A DNA stretch of 64,000 bases from Brumimicrobium sp. (GCA_023957385.1 JAMLGZ010000001.1:978923-1042922); one strand, 5' to 3'. Numbered from the stretch's first letter, positions 36,734 to 46,386 are shown. Notes: a model not told the origin generated them from the letters alone. Made by a program: numbers and translations.

Positions 36734-37657
36734 TTATAAATATCTTGGGTTTCTTGATTTCGTAATCAATAATGGAGGTAATGCATGACAGTACTTCAGC
36801 ATTATTTCATGCGAACCTTTAGAGATATTAGATATTCTATTCAATGAGATATCATAAGAGTAACCTAGTGTAAATCCATAATAGCTACCGCCTACCATTA
36901 AGGCTACAGCATCAAATGTTCTGTATGTCACTCCTAAATATAAGAAGTTATCCCAAATTGCTCTAATGTTGATATCTGAGCTGAATAATTTAATATCTGA
37001 TCTAGCTAATACGTTAGCTTCTAATCCTAATTCATGAGAGCCAATTCCCATATTGTAACGATATCCCCCCATTAAATATAAGTGGCGAGCTGTGCTAAAG
37101 TTTAGGTTTTTCATTTCCATAGCAGGGATGTGTGTTGTTGATAATCCTACATACCATCCTTTTAATGAAGCATAATAGACTCCAAAGTTAGCGTCAAAGC
37201 TTATTGCAGAACTCTTGTTAGGTAAAGAAGCGTCATTCGGATTTTGATCTGGTGTAATCCATGTAGGGTCAATACTGTAATTTACTAATCCTAATGCAGC
37301 ACCGATTCCTAATTTCCCATTACCAAGTGGTAAGTGAAAAGCATAGTTTAAAGTGAAATTATTTTGTTTTGTAAAACCGATTTCATCATAATAATATGAT
37401 AAACCTAGTGCACTTGGAAAATACCTTGCTAAGTCGGCTTCAACATTAACTAATGTGGAGTTTGGCGCTCCTACAAATTTATCCCATTGATCTCTATAAA
37501 TTAAAGTACCGCAAATCTGATGGTTTAAATCAACACCTGTTGCACCAGGGTTGATACTCGTTTTATCAAAAATAAAATGAGTCAACAACTTATCTTGCTG
37601 ACTAAAAGCATATGAAATGCTTATAGCGAATAGTAGAGTGAGTAATTTAATTTTCAT
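36734..37657 (-). CDS. PorP/SprF family type IX secretion outer-membrane protein
   Basis: A 307-residue beta-barrel of the PorP/SprF family, which anchors type IX components or adhesins at the outer membrane. Signal peptide 1-19 (ending FSQ). The family opening LLTHFIFDKTSINPGATGVD and repeated amphipathic strands with GLSYYYDEIGF, NYAFHLPLGNGKLGIGAALG and YGFTLGYSYDISLNRIS are visible. It lies 104 bases upstream of gldK, giving the porPKLMN order of Porphyromonas. Confidence 0.9.
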   Translation of the reverse strand: MKIKLLTLLFAISISYAFSQQDKLLTHFIFDKTSINPGATGVDLNHQICGTLIYRDQWDKFVGAPNSTLVNVEADLARYFPSALGLSYYYDEIGFTKQNNFTLNYAFHLPLGNGKLGIGAALGLVNYSIDPTWITPDQNPNDASLPNKSSAISFDANFGVYYASLKGWYVGLSTTHIPAMEMKNLNFSTARHLYLMGGYRYNMGIGSHELGLEANVLARSDIKLFSSDINIRAIWDNFLYLGVTYRTFDAVALMVGGSYYGFTLGYSYDISLNRISNISKGSHEIMLKYCHALPPLLITKSRNPRYL

Positions 37658-37820
37658 GTAACTATTTGTTTTTCACGGTTTTAATATGAGATAAACAGTA
37701 TATCTCTAATTTTTTGAGGACTAAAGTAGTTAAAAAAATATAAATATGCATAATATTCTATTTTTTTTCTAAAATTATTTGAATTTATAATTTATGGTTT
37801 AATCTGCTATAATGGAAATG

Positions 37821-38975
37821 TTATGTAAATTTCTGATATGTTTTCCACCATAAATCTGGAATTTCTCCTTTCATTGTATTCTGATACGTTTGATAACTGC
37901 AAGGAATGAGCTGATGTCTTAAAAATTTAGAAGGGTTTGTACCTGGATAAGGGACTTCCATCCACCATCTGGCACTCTTTTCACTTTTATAAAAGATTAT
38001 CTCTTCATCTAACTCTTCTAAAAATACTTTGAATTTTATGTAGTTCTTTTTGGAGCCAATTGGAAAATCACCTTTACGAAAAGAATAGCCTTCATTAAAG
38101 TACCATATTATCTGTGCGACAAGCTCATCAGTTGTTTGATTGTTGTTGCTATAGTAGTTGAAGATACCTATGCTTGATAGTTTGTCGCTAATGCCAGCAT
38201 ATCTGGCTAAACGACATATTTGATCGGCGAAAATTCCGTTTGGGGATGTGTAAAAAGGGTTTTGAATATCACTTGCCCTTATGGATTTTAAGTCTATACT
38301 CAGAACATCTGTGTTCCTTAAATAGGGCTCTGCAATTTCTATGTCGTTGTTGACTTCGCCTAAACGGCATATATCAAAATACAACTCATTAAATAAATTT
38401 AAAACTGAATTAGGGATATAATGTGTTTGTGCGCCTATGTTTGTATAATTAAATAAGTAACAAGGGCTGTCAGATAGGATGTGAGTGAGCCATCCGTCTT
38501 CTTTTAGATTATCTTCTAGATTACCAAGGTCAAGGCGATTATCAATAGTTGTGATGTTAACGAGCTGTTCTAATGAGGGGTATGCGTCATAAATTCCTTT
38601 AGTTAAATCTTGTGAGCCTCCAATAATAATTGGAATAACATTATTCTTTATAAGTTCTTCGCATACAGATTGTAGTGCGTGAAAACTATCTTTTATATGA
38701 GCGCCAGGTAAAATAGTTCCTAAATCATATAAGGCATGCTTCCAATTGTTTCCAATATAAAGGTTGTATAATTTTTCTCGGAAAAGATGTGTGTCATTTT
38801 TGTTTGGGTATGGAATGGCATTTCTATATTCAGGTATGTCTAAGATGGCTATACTGTTTTTCTGTATTTTAGGAAAGTCACCATTCTGAAATTTTTGAAT
38901 ATAATTTCCTAAAGACTCTTCTGAGTATATATTATTGGATGTAACTTCTTGAAAATAAATAGAAATATCTTTCAT
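37821..38975 (-). CDS. Arginase/formimidoylglutamase-fold protein with degenerate metal site
   Basis: A 384-residue protein of the ureohydrolase (arginase) fold, lying in the usual place between topA and the gld genes. True members bind two Mn2+ through GGDHS, DAHxD and SxDxDxxDP. Here the matching segments are GGSQD (119-123), DNRLD (145-149) and SIDLK (226-230), so two His ligands and one Asp are lost while the fold-defining surroundings remain. It is unlikely to be an active Mn2+ hydrolase. A structural or regulatory role is possible but unproven. Confidence 0.75.
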   Translation of the reverse strand: MKDISIYFQEVTSNNIYSEESLGNYIQKFQNGDFPKIQKNSIAILDIPEYRNAIPYPNKNDTHLFREKLYNLYIGNNWKHALYDLGTILPGAHIKDSFHALQSVCEELIKNNVIPIIIGGSQDLTKGIYDAYPSLEQLVNITTIDNRLDLGNLEDNLKEDGWLTHILSDSPCYLFNYTNIGAQTHYIPNSVLNLFNELYFDICRLGEVNNDIEIAEPYLRNTDVLSIDLKSIRASDIQNPFYTSPNGIFADQICRLARYAGISDKLSSIGIFNYYSNNNQTTDELVAQIIWYFNEGYSFRKGDFPIGSKKNYIKFKVFLEELDEEIIFYKSEKSARWWMEVPYPGTNPSKFLRHQLIPCSYQTYQNTMKGEIPDLWWKTYQKFT

Positions 38976-39066
38976 GTTAAATCATTTCTGCGAAGGTATG
39001 CAGAGGAGAAACATGATTTATTAGATTGTCATAAAATAATTCAAGTTCAGTTGTTAATAACGCGTA

Positions 39067-41364
39067 TTATCTCTTTTTCTTTTTTGAAGCGTAACTTTGA
39101 TTTTGGGAGATTTCAACACATTCTTCGTAGGTCAAGGCATCCACGTCGGCTCCTTTTGGGAGTTTGAAATTATTTTTTCCAATTTTCAGGTATGGTCCCC
39201 AACGTCCATCTAGCAATTGCATGGTTGGGTCTTCTGTAAATGTTTTGAGTACACTTTTTTCGTCTGCAATCCTTTTTTGTTGAATAATTTCGATAGCACG
39301 CTCAAGATTTATCTGCATTGGATCATCTTCTTTCAACGAGAAGAATTTGCTATTATGCTGAAGATAAGGACCAAATCGACCAATATTGGCTTTGATAACT
39401 TTCTCTTCAAATTCACCAACCTCTCTCGGTAATTTGAATAGACTTAAGGCATCTTCTAGTGTGATTGTTTCAATTGATTGATTAGGAAGGAGGCTAGCAA
39501 ATTTGGGCGTTTTTTCTCCTTCTGACTCTCCTATTTGAACCATGGGGCCATATCTTCCAATCCTTACTATTACTTTTTCGCCAGAAGTTGGGTCAGTTCC
39601 AAGTTGTCGTTCTCCAGAGGCTCTTTCAGAGTGCTCTAAAGTTTCTTCTACATTGGAATGGAAAGGATTATAGAATTTACGTATCATTTGAGTCCATTCT
39701 AACATTCCATTGGCTATTTCGTCAAACTCTTGTTCAACTTCTGCAGTAAAATGATAGTCTAGAATATCACCAAAGTGCTCCACTAAGAAATCAGTCACTA
39801 CACTTCCGATATCTGTTGGAGATAATTTATTTTTTTCTCTTCCAGTAATTTCAGTATGATCTTCTTTCTTTATGGATTGATTGGATAATGTATAAACGGC
39901 ATAGTGACGTTCATTTCCTTCACGTTCTTTTTTCTCAACATATCCACGTTGCTGTATGGTTGAGATGGTAGGAGCATAGGTTGAAGGTCTGCCTATGCCT
40001 AGTTCTTCAAGCTTCTTTACTAAAGATGCTTCTACGTAGCGAGGCGGAGCCATTGTAAAACGCTCTCTAGCAATAATAGCATGAGTCGTCAGGTTATCTC
40101 CTGATTTCATTGCAGGAAGAATACCTTCATCCTCTTCATCTTCCTCCTCTAGGTTAGTAACCATATAAACTTTTAGGAATCCATCAAAATTGATTACTTC
40201 ACCTTTAGCTACAAAATGCTCTTTTACACTATTAGAACTGATTTTGACAGTTGTTTTTTCAAGTTTAGCTGGACTCATTTGTGAAGCTATAGCACGCTTC
40301 CATATCAATTCATATAAGCGATTCTCGTCATTTCCTTTATTAATGGACGAAACATTAAAATCTGTTGGTCGAATTGCTTCGTGTGCTTCTTGAGCGCCAG
40401 AACTTTTTGTTTCATATTTCTTAGGATGACTGTATTCACTTCCATAATTTTTTATAATAGCTTCTTTTGCGCTATTAATAGCAAATTCAGATAAGTTCAC
40501 GCTGTCAGTTCTCATGTAAGAGATGAGTCCAGATTCGTATAGGCTTTGTGCAACACTCATAGTTCGAGATACACTGAATCCTAGTTTTAAGCTAGCTTCT
40601 TGTTGCAATGTAGAAGTAGTAAAAGGAGCGCTTGGGTTCTTTGTACTAGGCTTTTTGGTAACATCTTCTACTGTAAAAGAAGCTCCTTTACATTGCTCCA
40701 AAAACTTCTCTGTTTCAGAATTTGTATTTAAATTTCGTGATAAAACAGCGTGGAAGTTGTCTTTATTTATTTGGAAGTTGCCAATTACTCTAAAATAATT
40801 TTCAGTTTTGAAATTTAATATTTCACGTTCCCTTTCAACAATAAGGCGTACAGCCACAGATTGAACACGTCCTGCAGACAAGCTAGGTTTTACTTTCTTC
40901 CATAAAACGGGTGAAAGTTCAAAGCCAACTAATCGATCTAAAACTCTTCTAGCTTGTTGTGCATTTACAAGTTTTTGATTGATTTCACGTGGTTCTTGTA
41001 TGGCTCTTGTTACGGCAGTTTTGGTAATCTCATTAAAAGTAATTCTTTTTGTGTCTTTGTTTTTTAGTCCCAAGGTTTCGTATAAATGCCAAGAAATAGC
41101 CTCTCCTTCACGGTCCTCATCAGTTGCAAGCCATACAGTTTCAGCTTCCTTTACTTGTTTTTTTAATTCTGAAACGATATTTTTTTTGTCGGAACTAATT
41201 TCATATTTTGGCTTAAAATCATCTTCTATATCTATAGAAACACCTTTCTTAGCTAAATCACGCACATGCCCATAGCTAGACATTACATGAAAATCTTTTC
41301 CTAAGTATCCTTCAATGGTTTTTGCTTTAGCAGGTGATTCGACGATAACTAAATTTTTTGCCAT
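39067..41364 (-). CDS. topA: DNA topoisomerase I
   Basis: Type IA topoisomerase that relaxes negative supercoils. The 765 residues start with the Toprim domain (MAKNLVIVESPAKAKTIEGY; acidic triad TDEDREGE near 81-88). The catalytic tyrosine is Tyr283 in ISYMRTDS. The C-terminal part has three repeats of the GRYGPM/GRFGPYL/GRWGPYLKIG type, related to topoisomerase zinc ribbons but without cysteines, and a basic tail ending KKKKR. It is probably first in the direction of porP-gldKLMN. Confidence 0.96.
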   Translation of the reverse strand: MAKNLVIVESPAKAKTIEGYLGKDFHVMSSYGHVRDLAKKGVSIDIEDDFKPKYEISSDKKNIVSELKKQVKEAETVWLATDEDREGEAISWHLYETLGLKNKDTKRITFNEITKTAVTRAIQEPREINQKLVNAQQARRVLDRLVGFELSPVLWKKVKPSLSAGRVQSVAVRLIVEREREILNFKTENYFRVIGNFQINKDNFHAVLSRNLNTNSETEKFLEQCKGASFTVEDVTKKPSTKNPSAPFTTSTLQQEASLKLGFSVSRTMSVAQSLYESGLISYMRTDSVNLSEFAINSAKEAIIKNYGSEYSHPKKYETKSSGAQEAHEAIRPTDFNVSSINKGNDENRLYELIWKRAIASQMSPAKLEKTTVKISSNSVKEHFVAKGEVINFDGFLKVYMVTNLEEEDEEDEGILPAMKSGDNLTTHAIIARERFTMAPPRYVEASLVKKLEELGIGRPSTYAPTISTIQQRGYVEKKEREGNERHYAVYTLSNQSIKKEDHTEITGREKNKLSPTDIGSVVTDFLVEHFGDILDYHFTAEVEQEFDEIANGMLEWTQMIRKFYNPFHSNVEETLEHSERASGERQLGTDPTSGEKVIVRIGRYGPMVQIGESEGEKTPKFASLLPNQSIETITLEDALSLFKLPREVGEFEEKVIKANIGRFGPYLQHNSKFFSLKEDDPMQINLERAIEIIQQKRIADEKSVLKTFTEDPTMQLLDGRWGPYLKIGKNNFKLPKGADVDALTYEECVEISQNQSYASKKKKR

Positions 41365-41554
41365 ATTTTTTCTTTATGTTAATTTCTAAACTCTCTGAAA
41401 TGGGATGCAAATTAAAGGCAAAAAAAAGCAAATCGCAAATTTTTGAAATTCCATCATTTCTGAAAATTAGTTTAGACTTGGAAGCGACAAAGATATATTT
41501 TTTTCTAAAAATGAAAATTTTCAAAGATTAATAAGAAAATTTAACACTGACATT

Positions 41555-41584
41555 TTGACACGTTCTAAAGAAACTGTATCTTTG
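41555..41584 (+). promoter_or_regulatory. Promoter of miaB and following genes
   Basis: TTG (41555-41557), 19 bases, TATCTTTG (41577-41584), full consensus. The miaB ATG follows 30 bases on. Confidence 0.75.
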
Positions 41585-41614
41585 CCATTCGGTTTTTTAA
41601 TTTAAGAAAAAAAG

Positions 41615-43036
41615 ATGGGCATCAAAATAAAAAATCATGATGAAGCTAGACAGGGGGAGGCTCTTGTCTTAGAAGGAGTGAAAGGAGATAAGAAATTATA
41701 TTTAGAGAGTTATGGGTGTGCTATGAATTTTGCTGACAGTGAAGTAGTAGCATCAGTATTAGCAGGTGTTGGATTTTCTACAACTGAAAATGCAGAAGAG
41801 GCCGATGTTGTATTTATCAATACATGTGCAATTAGAGATAATGCTGAACAGCGTGTAAGAAATAGATTAGCGCAATTTAACGTAATTAAAAAGCATAAAC
41901 CAGGCTTGGTGATTGGTATTCTTGGTTGCATGGCTGAACGAATTAAAGCAATCTTATTGGAGGAAGAAAAGCTAGTTGATATCGTTGCTGGACCTGATTC
42001 ATATAGGAGTTTGCCTCAGTTAATCGCAGAAGTTGAGGGAGGACAAAAAGCTGTAAACGTGTTACTTTCTAGAGATGAAACGTATGCAGATATCAATCCA
42101 GTGAGATTAGATAAAAATGGTGTTACTGCCTTTGTGAGTATTACTAGGGGATGTGATAACATGTGTTCTTTTTGTGTAGTTCCCTTTACCAGAGGGCGGG
42201 AAAGGAGTAGAGACCCACAGACCATCGTTAATGAATGTCAAGATTTATTTGACAATGGCTACCGTGAAGTTACGCTTTTGGGGCAAAATGTAAATTCCTA
42301 TAGATGGAATATGAATAGCAAAGGGGAGATAAAAGAAGCGCACCTTCCAACGGTTAATTTTGCTGAATTATTAGAAATGGTTGCTAAAGTAAATCCATTG
42401 TTACGAGTGAGATTTTCTACACCACATCCAAAGGATATGACAGATGATGTATTGTATATAATAGCCAAATATGAAAATATTTGTAATTACATACATTTTC
42501 CCGTACAATCTGGAAGTAGCTCGATGCTTGAAAGGATGAATCGAAGATATTCGAGAGAATGGTATTTAGAAAGAGTGAATAAAATAAGGGAGATAATACC
42601 GAATTGTGGTTTGTCAACGGATATTATAGCTGGTTTTTGTGACGAAACGGAGGAGGAGCATCAGGAAACAATCTCTTTAATGAATGAGGTTATTTTTGAT
42701 TCTTCTTATATGTACAAATATTCTGAAAGACCAAAAACATTGGCAGAACGTAAGTTTGAAGACAATATTCCTGACGAGGTAAAGCAAAAACGTTTGGAAG
42801 AGATTATTGAACTACAGAATGTACATAGTTTACAAGTAAAACAAGCACTTATAGGGAATGTTGAAAGAGTACTTGTAGAATCTATTTCTAAACGAAATGA
42901 AAATCAATTAATGGGAAGAACAGATAGAAATCATAAAGTAATTTTTGATGCTGAGGGAGTAAACGTAGGGGATTATGTAATGGTTCAATTAACAGATTGT
43001 AGTCAAGCTACATTTCAAGGGATATTGATAAAATAA
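41615..43036 (+). CDS. miaB: tRNA-2-methylthio-N6-dimethylallyladenosine synthase
   Basis: Radical SAM methylthiotransferase acting on i6A37 of tRNA. The 473 residues have the N-terminal UPF0004 domain with cluster ligands Cys35 (SYGCAMN), Cys71 (NTCAIRDNA) and Cys105 (GCMAER), the radical SAM motif Cys180-Cys184-Cys187 (RGCDNMCSFC) and a C-terminal TRAM domain (about 405-470). First in a forward series miaB-activator-lptE-TPR-secG; the next gene starts 10 bases on. Confidence 0.96.
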   Translation: MGIKIKNHDEARQGEALVLEGVKGDKKLYLESYGCAMNFADSEVVASVLAGVGFSTTENAEEADVVFINTCAIRDNAEQRVRNRLAQFNVIKKHKPGLVIGILGCMAERIKAILLEEEKLVDIVAGPDSYRSLPQLIAEVEGGQKAVNVLLSRDETYADINPVRLDKNGVTAFVSITRGCDNMCSFCVVPFTRGRERSRDPQTIVNECQDLFDNGYREVTLLGQNVNSYRWNMNSKGEIKEAHLPTVNFAELLEMVAKVNPLLRVRFSTPHPKDMTDDVLYIIAKYENICNYIHFPVQSGSSSMLERMNRRYSREWYLERVNKIREIIPNCGLSTDIIAGFCDETEEEHQETISLMNEVIFDSSYMYKYSERPKTLAERKFEDNIPDEVKQKRLEEIIELQNVHSLQVKQALIGNVERVLVESISKRNENQLMGRTDRNHKVIFDAEGVNVGDYVMVQLTDCSQATFQGILIK

Positions 43037-43046
43037 ATTATTGAGA

Positions 43047-44309
43047 ATGGATATTCAGCAAGTAAAGCAACGTTTTGGGATAATAGGGAATTCTATGGGT
43101 CTAAATAGGGCCTTAGAAGTGGCTATACAAGTTGCGCCTACTGATATTTCAGTTTTAGTAACTGGAGAGTCTGGAACGGGAAAAGAAATTATTCCACAAG
43201 TTATTCATCAGTTAAGTAAGCGAAAGCATGGGAATTATATTGCAGTAAATTGCGGTGCAATTCCTGAAGGAACCATAGATTCAGAATTATTTGGTCATGA
43301 AAAGGGAGCTTTTACTGGAGCAAGTGGCAGTAGAAAGGGCTACTTTGAAGAGGCAGATGGAGGAACAATCTTCCTAGATGAAGTTGCAGAATTACCACAT
43401 CAAACACAAGTGCGTTTGTTGAGGGTGTTAGAAACAGGCGAATTTATAAGAGTAGGTTCTTCTAAAGTCATCAAAACGAATGTACGTGTTGTAGCCGCTA
43501 CAAATGAAAACATGGCTAGAGCTATTCAAAGTGGAAAATTTAGAGAAGATCTTTTATACCGTTTGAGCACAGTTCCAATTAAATTGCCAGCTTTAAAAGA
43601 AAGAAAGGGGGATATTCATTTATTGTTTAGAAAATTTGCATCTGACTTTGCAGAAAAATATAGAATGCCCGCCATTAAATTGACAGATGAAGCTGTTGAA
43701 ATGCTAGAAAAATACCCATGGCCTGGAAATATTCGACAGTTAAAAAATGTAGTAGAACAAATTTCCATCATTGAAAAAGAGAGAGAGATTACGGAAGATA
43801 AACTGAACACATATTTACCATTGGATATAGCTGCTAATTTTCCAACAGTTCTAAAAGATAGACAAGAAGGAAATGATTCATTTTCTGATAGAGAACTTAT
43901 TTATAAGTTTTTATTTGATATGAAGCGTGATATGAATGAGCTGAAAAAATTAATCGTCGAAATACTTAATGGAAATAAAGATGTGCACCTAACAGGTGTG
44001 CAAAAAGATATTTTAGGTAGTGTTTATTCAGATATCACAGGAGAACATCCAAATGTGTTGAGCCTCGCTTCAATTCCTACAGCCTCTTCAGGGAGAGATT
44101 TTGTAAAGAATGATGAGGTCACTATACTTGATGATGATTATCATGCGGATATAGAAGTGGAGGAATCGTTGTCGATTGGGGAGAAGGAAAAAGAGCTTAT
44201 TCAAAAAGCATTAGAGCGCCATAGAGGGAGAAGAAAAGATGCTGCTAAAGAATTAGGAATTTCTGAACGCACTTTATATAGAAAGATTAAAGAATACGAT
44301 TTAAAATAA
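43047..44309 (+). CDS. Sigma-54-dependent transcriptional activator without receiver domain
   Basis: A 420-residue bacterial enhancer-binding protein. It starts directly with the AAA+ domain: Walker A GESGTGKE (40-47), the sigma-54-contacting loop GAFTGA (87-92), Walker B GGTIFLDEV and the arginine-finger region ENMARAIQSGKFREDLLYRL. A linker of about 130 residues precedes the Fis-type HTH (RRKDAAKELGISERTLYRKI). With no N-terminal receiver or GAF domain, control may be by level, partner or nucleotide. The start ATG at 43047 is preferred to the TTG at 43041. A sigma-54 promoter lies downstream, before groES. Confidence 0.93.
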   Translation: MDIQQVKQRFGIIGNSMGLNRALEVAIQVAPTDISVLVTGESGTGKEIIPQVIHQLSKRKHGNYIAVNCGAIPEGTIDSELFGHEKGAFTGASGSRKGYFEEADGGTIFLDEVAELPHQTQVRLLRVLETGEFIRVGSSKVIKTNVRVVAATNENMARAIQSGKFREDLLYRLSTVPIKLPALKERKGDIHLLFRKFASDFAEKYRMPAIKLTDEAVEMLEKYPWPGNIRQLKNVVEQISIIEKEREITEDKLNTYLPLDIAANFPTVLKDRQEGNDSFSDRELIYKFLFDMKRDMNELKKLIVEILNGNKDVHLTGVQKDILGSVYSDITGEHPNVLSLASIPTASSGRDFVKNDEVTILDDDYHADIEVEESLSIGEKEKELIQKALERHRGRRKDAAKELGISERTLYRKIKEYDLK

Positions 44310-44314
44310 ATCAA

Positions 44315-44827
44315 TTGATACGTAGGATATTATATATATTAGTATTGTTTTTGTTATCATCTTGTTGGCCAACAAGTGTTTCTTTTAGAGATGGGAGTGT
44401 GCCTCCTGAATGGAAGAGTTTTATGATAAATACCTTGGAAGGAAAGGCTCCTAATGCTCCTATTAGTTATGCGTCTCAACTAACAGAGGAATTAAAAGAT
44501 GGAGTTCAGAATAGATTAGGATTAAGATTAGTAGTTAATGAATCAGAAAAGCCTCAGATAATTATTAATGGATCAATAGATAATTATTCGGTAACACCTC
44601 TTTCTCTCCAGGATAATACTTCAAGTGTTAAAAATAGATTGACAATACGAGCGAGTTTTGAAATTGCTATATCAGAACCTAAAGAAGATGTTATGAAGTT
44701 GACAAGTTCTCGATTTGCAGATTTTGATGCTTCACAAGATGTTGGCTCTGTGCAAGCACAATTATTAGAAGAAATTGATGAACAAATTGTGCAAGATGTT
44801 TTAAATAAGTTACTTTCGAATTGGTAA
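44315..44827 (+). CDS. lptE: LPS assembly lipoprotein LptE-like
   Basis: A 170-residue outer-membrane lipoprotein predicted to plug the LptD barrel in lipopolysaccharide export. The lipobox LLSSC places the lipid on Cys17. The body matches Bacteroidota LptE: YASQLTEELKDGVQNRLGL, IINGSIDNYSVTPLS and the C-terminal DEQIVQDVLNKLLSNW. The start is TTG at 44315; no ATG lies near enough. It follows the activator by 5 bases and touches the next gene. Confidence 0.85.
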   Translation: MIRRILYILVLFLLSSCWPTSVSFRDGSVPPEWKSFMINTLEGKAPNAPISYASQLTEELKDGVQNRLGLRLVVNESEKPQIIINGSIDNYSVTPLSLQDNTSSVKNRLTIRASFEIAISEPKEDVMKLTSSRFADFDASQDVGSVQAQLLEEIDEQIVQDVLNKLLSNW

Positions 44828-45880
44828 ATGTTGAATTACACAGAAATATCATCTAAGATTAGGAATACTTCTTCAATGTCCCTATTGGATATTGAGACAT
44901 TAGAGCAATTGAATAAGCGATTTCCATACACTCCAGTATTTTCTATGCTTATTTTGAAAGGATTATCTATGCATAATACAATTCGATTTGAAGAAGAGTT
45001 AGAAAAATATGCCTATAAGATTCCAGATAGATCACAACTCTACCATTTAATCCATGCTACTGAGAAAACAAAAAATAGCCAAATAACTGCGTTTATTTCT
45101 GATGCTGAGGGTGTTGATGAAGTTACTCCAGTTGAAGAACAGTTGGAAACAGTACATACACAGGAAGAGACTGTAGAGGAAGTACAGATTGAAATCTCTC
45201 AAGAGGATAGAGTAGAAGAAGATGAGGCAGCTCTGCCTATTCAAGAAGTTGTTAATGATGACATACCACTTGAAAAGGAAGATATAGATATACAGAAGGA
45301 AACCCAAAGAAAAGAAGAACGAGAAAGATTAAAACGATTGAGTCCGTTGGAAAGAGAAATTCTTGCAAGTGCTGTCAGCGCTTCTATTTCTTCTGAAATT
45401 GAAGAAGAATCAGTATCGTTTGAAACTATCAAATTTTCAGATTTAAGGGCTTTAGATGAAGAAAAGAAGGAAAGAACGGAAGCTGTTGATGAAGACATTA
45501 TTTCTAATGAAGAAAGCCATACTGATTCATCCCTTCGAACATTTACAGATTGGTTGAATGTAAAAGAATTTATTCAAACAAAGGATATTTCAACCGAAAC
45601 AAATGAAATTGAGCTTAAGAATAAGCAAAAAGAAGAAAAAAATAAAGAAAATTTATATGGAGAAAACTCAAAATCAAGTTTTCATTCCATCGAGCAGAAA
45701 ATATCTGAAAGCATTGATGAATCAAGGCTTCCAGTAAGCGAAACTTTAGCTAAAGTTTATGTTTTACAAGGTAATTATCCAAAAGCAATCGATGCTTATG
45801 AAAAATTAATTTTGAAAAATCCAGAAAAAAAGATTTTCTTTGCAAATCAAATTGAAGAATTGAAAAATAAATTAAAATAA
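44828..45880 (+). CDS. Hypothetical protein with C-terminal TPR-like repeat
   Basis: A 350-residue protein found between lptE and secG in related genomes. The N-terminal ~75 residues are helical ([20 protein letters not shown]). A long Glu-rich, probably disordered middle (about 95-290) follows, and the C-terminal segment [31 protein letters not shown] (in part) is one complete tetratricopeptide repeat. No signal peptide. Probably a cytoplasmic scaffold; I cannot assign a function. It is one base before secG. Confidence 0.75.
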   Translation: MLNYTEISSKIRNTSSMSLLDIETLEQLNKRFPYTPVFSMLILKGLSMHNTIRFEEELEKYAYKIPDRSQLYHLIHATEKTKNSQITAFISDAEGVDEVTPVEEQLETVHTQEETVEEVQIEISQEDRVEEDEAALPIQEVVNDDIPLEKEDIDIQKETQRKEERERLKRLSPLEREILASAVSASISSEIEEESVSFETIKFSDLRALDEEKKERTEAVDEDIISNEESHTDSSLRTFTDWLNVKEFIQTKDISTETNEIELKNKQKEEKNKENLYGENSKSSFHSIEQKISESIDESRLPVSETLAKVYVLQGNYPKAIDAYEKLILKNPEKKIFFANQIEELKNKLK

Positions 45881-45881
45881 A

Positions 45882-46217
45882 ATGGGTACTTTTTTAACAA
45901 TCATTATTACAATAGCATGTGTGCTTTTAATCTTATTAGTATTAGTTCAAAATCCGAAAGGAGGAGGGCTTTCTACAGACTTTGGAGCGCCGCACCAATT
46001 GGGAGGAGTAAAGCAAACAAATGAATTTATTGAGCGTGCTACTTGGAGCTTAGCAGGATTAATTGCTGCACTTAGTATTGTAATGACTTTGATGTATCAT
46101 ACACCAAACGTAGCACCTGAAGATCAAAATAGTCAAAATACCGAACAAACTCAAGATGGTGGACAAGGAAATCAAGATAGTGGACAAGGAAATCAAGATA
46201 GCCAAGGAGAGGAATAA
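45882..46217 (+). CDS. secG: Preprotein translocase subunit SecG
   Basis: Small SecYEG subunit of 111 residues with two membrane helices (about 3-22 and 50-70) joined by the conserved loop VQNPKGGGLSTDFGAP. The C-terminal tail (about 80-111) is polar and repetitive, built of GNQDSGQ units coded by two 21-base tandem copies. It ends the miaB-secG series and is followed by a strong terminator. Confidence 0.9.
   Translation: MGTFLTIIITIACVLLILLVLVQNPKGGGLSTDFGAPHQLGGVKQTNEFIERATWSLAGLIAALSIVMTLMYHTPNVAPEDQNSQNTEQTQDGGQGNQDSGQGNQDSQGEE
46161..46202 (+). repeat. Two 21-bp tandem repeats in the secG tail
   Basis: GGACAAGGAAATCAAGATAG plus T (46161-46181) is followed by an identical copy ending in C (46182-46202). 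The unit is in frame and codes GQGNQDS. A partial unit precedes it. Confidence 0.9.
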
Positions 46218-46239
46218 GAAAATATTAAAATAATATATG

Positions 46240-46272
46240 ATGTCAGTATGTCAGCCATACTGACATTTTTTT
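46240..46272 (+). terminator. Rho-independent terminator after secG
   Basis: Perfect 11-bp stem ATGTCAGTATG/CATACTGACAT with loop TCAGC and a run of T. It separates the miaB-secG series from groES. Confidence 0.92.
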
Positions 46273-46328
46273 TTATATAATTAAATCTATCCCTGACAAA
46301 AGAACTTGTTTTACATGTTTTTTGTACT

Positions 46329-46343
46329 TGGCATAAAATTCGC
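46329..46343 (+). promoter_or_regulatory. Sigma-54 (-24/-12) promoter of groES-groEL
   Basis: TGGCATAAAATTCGC matches the sigma-54 consensus TGGCACGnnnnTTGC at the essential GG (46330-46331) and GC (46342-46343), which are exactly 10 bases apart, and at most flanking positions. The predicted start is about 46355, 32 bases before the groES ATG. A sigma-54 activator is coded 2 kb upstream. Confidence 0.7.
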
Positions 46344-46386
46344 CAATAGGGGAATACAAATTTATAAATCATAAAATTTAGATAAC

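Noticed and set aside
46328..46346. TTGGC-N9-GCCAA inverted repeat read as a CIRCE/HrcA operator before groES
   Set aside because: CIRCE arms are TTAGCACTC/GAGTGCTAA and do not match. The same bases fit a sigma-54 promoter with the correct GG-N10-GC spacing much better.
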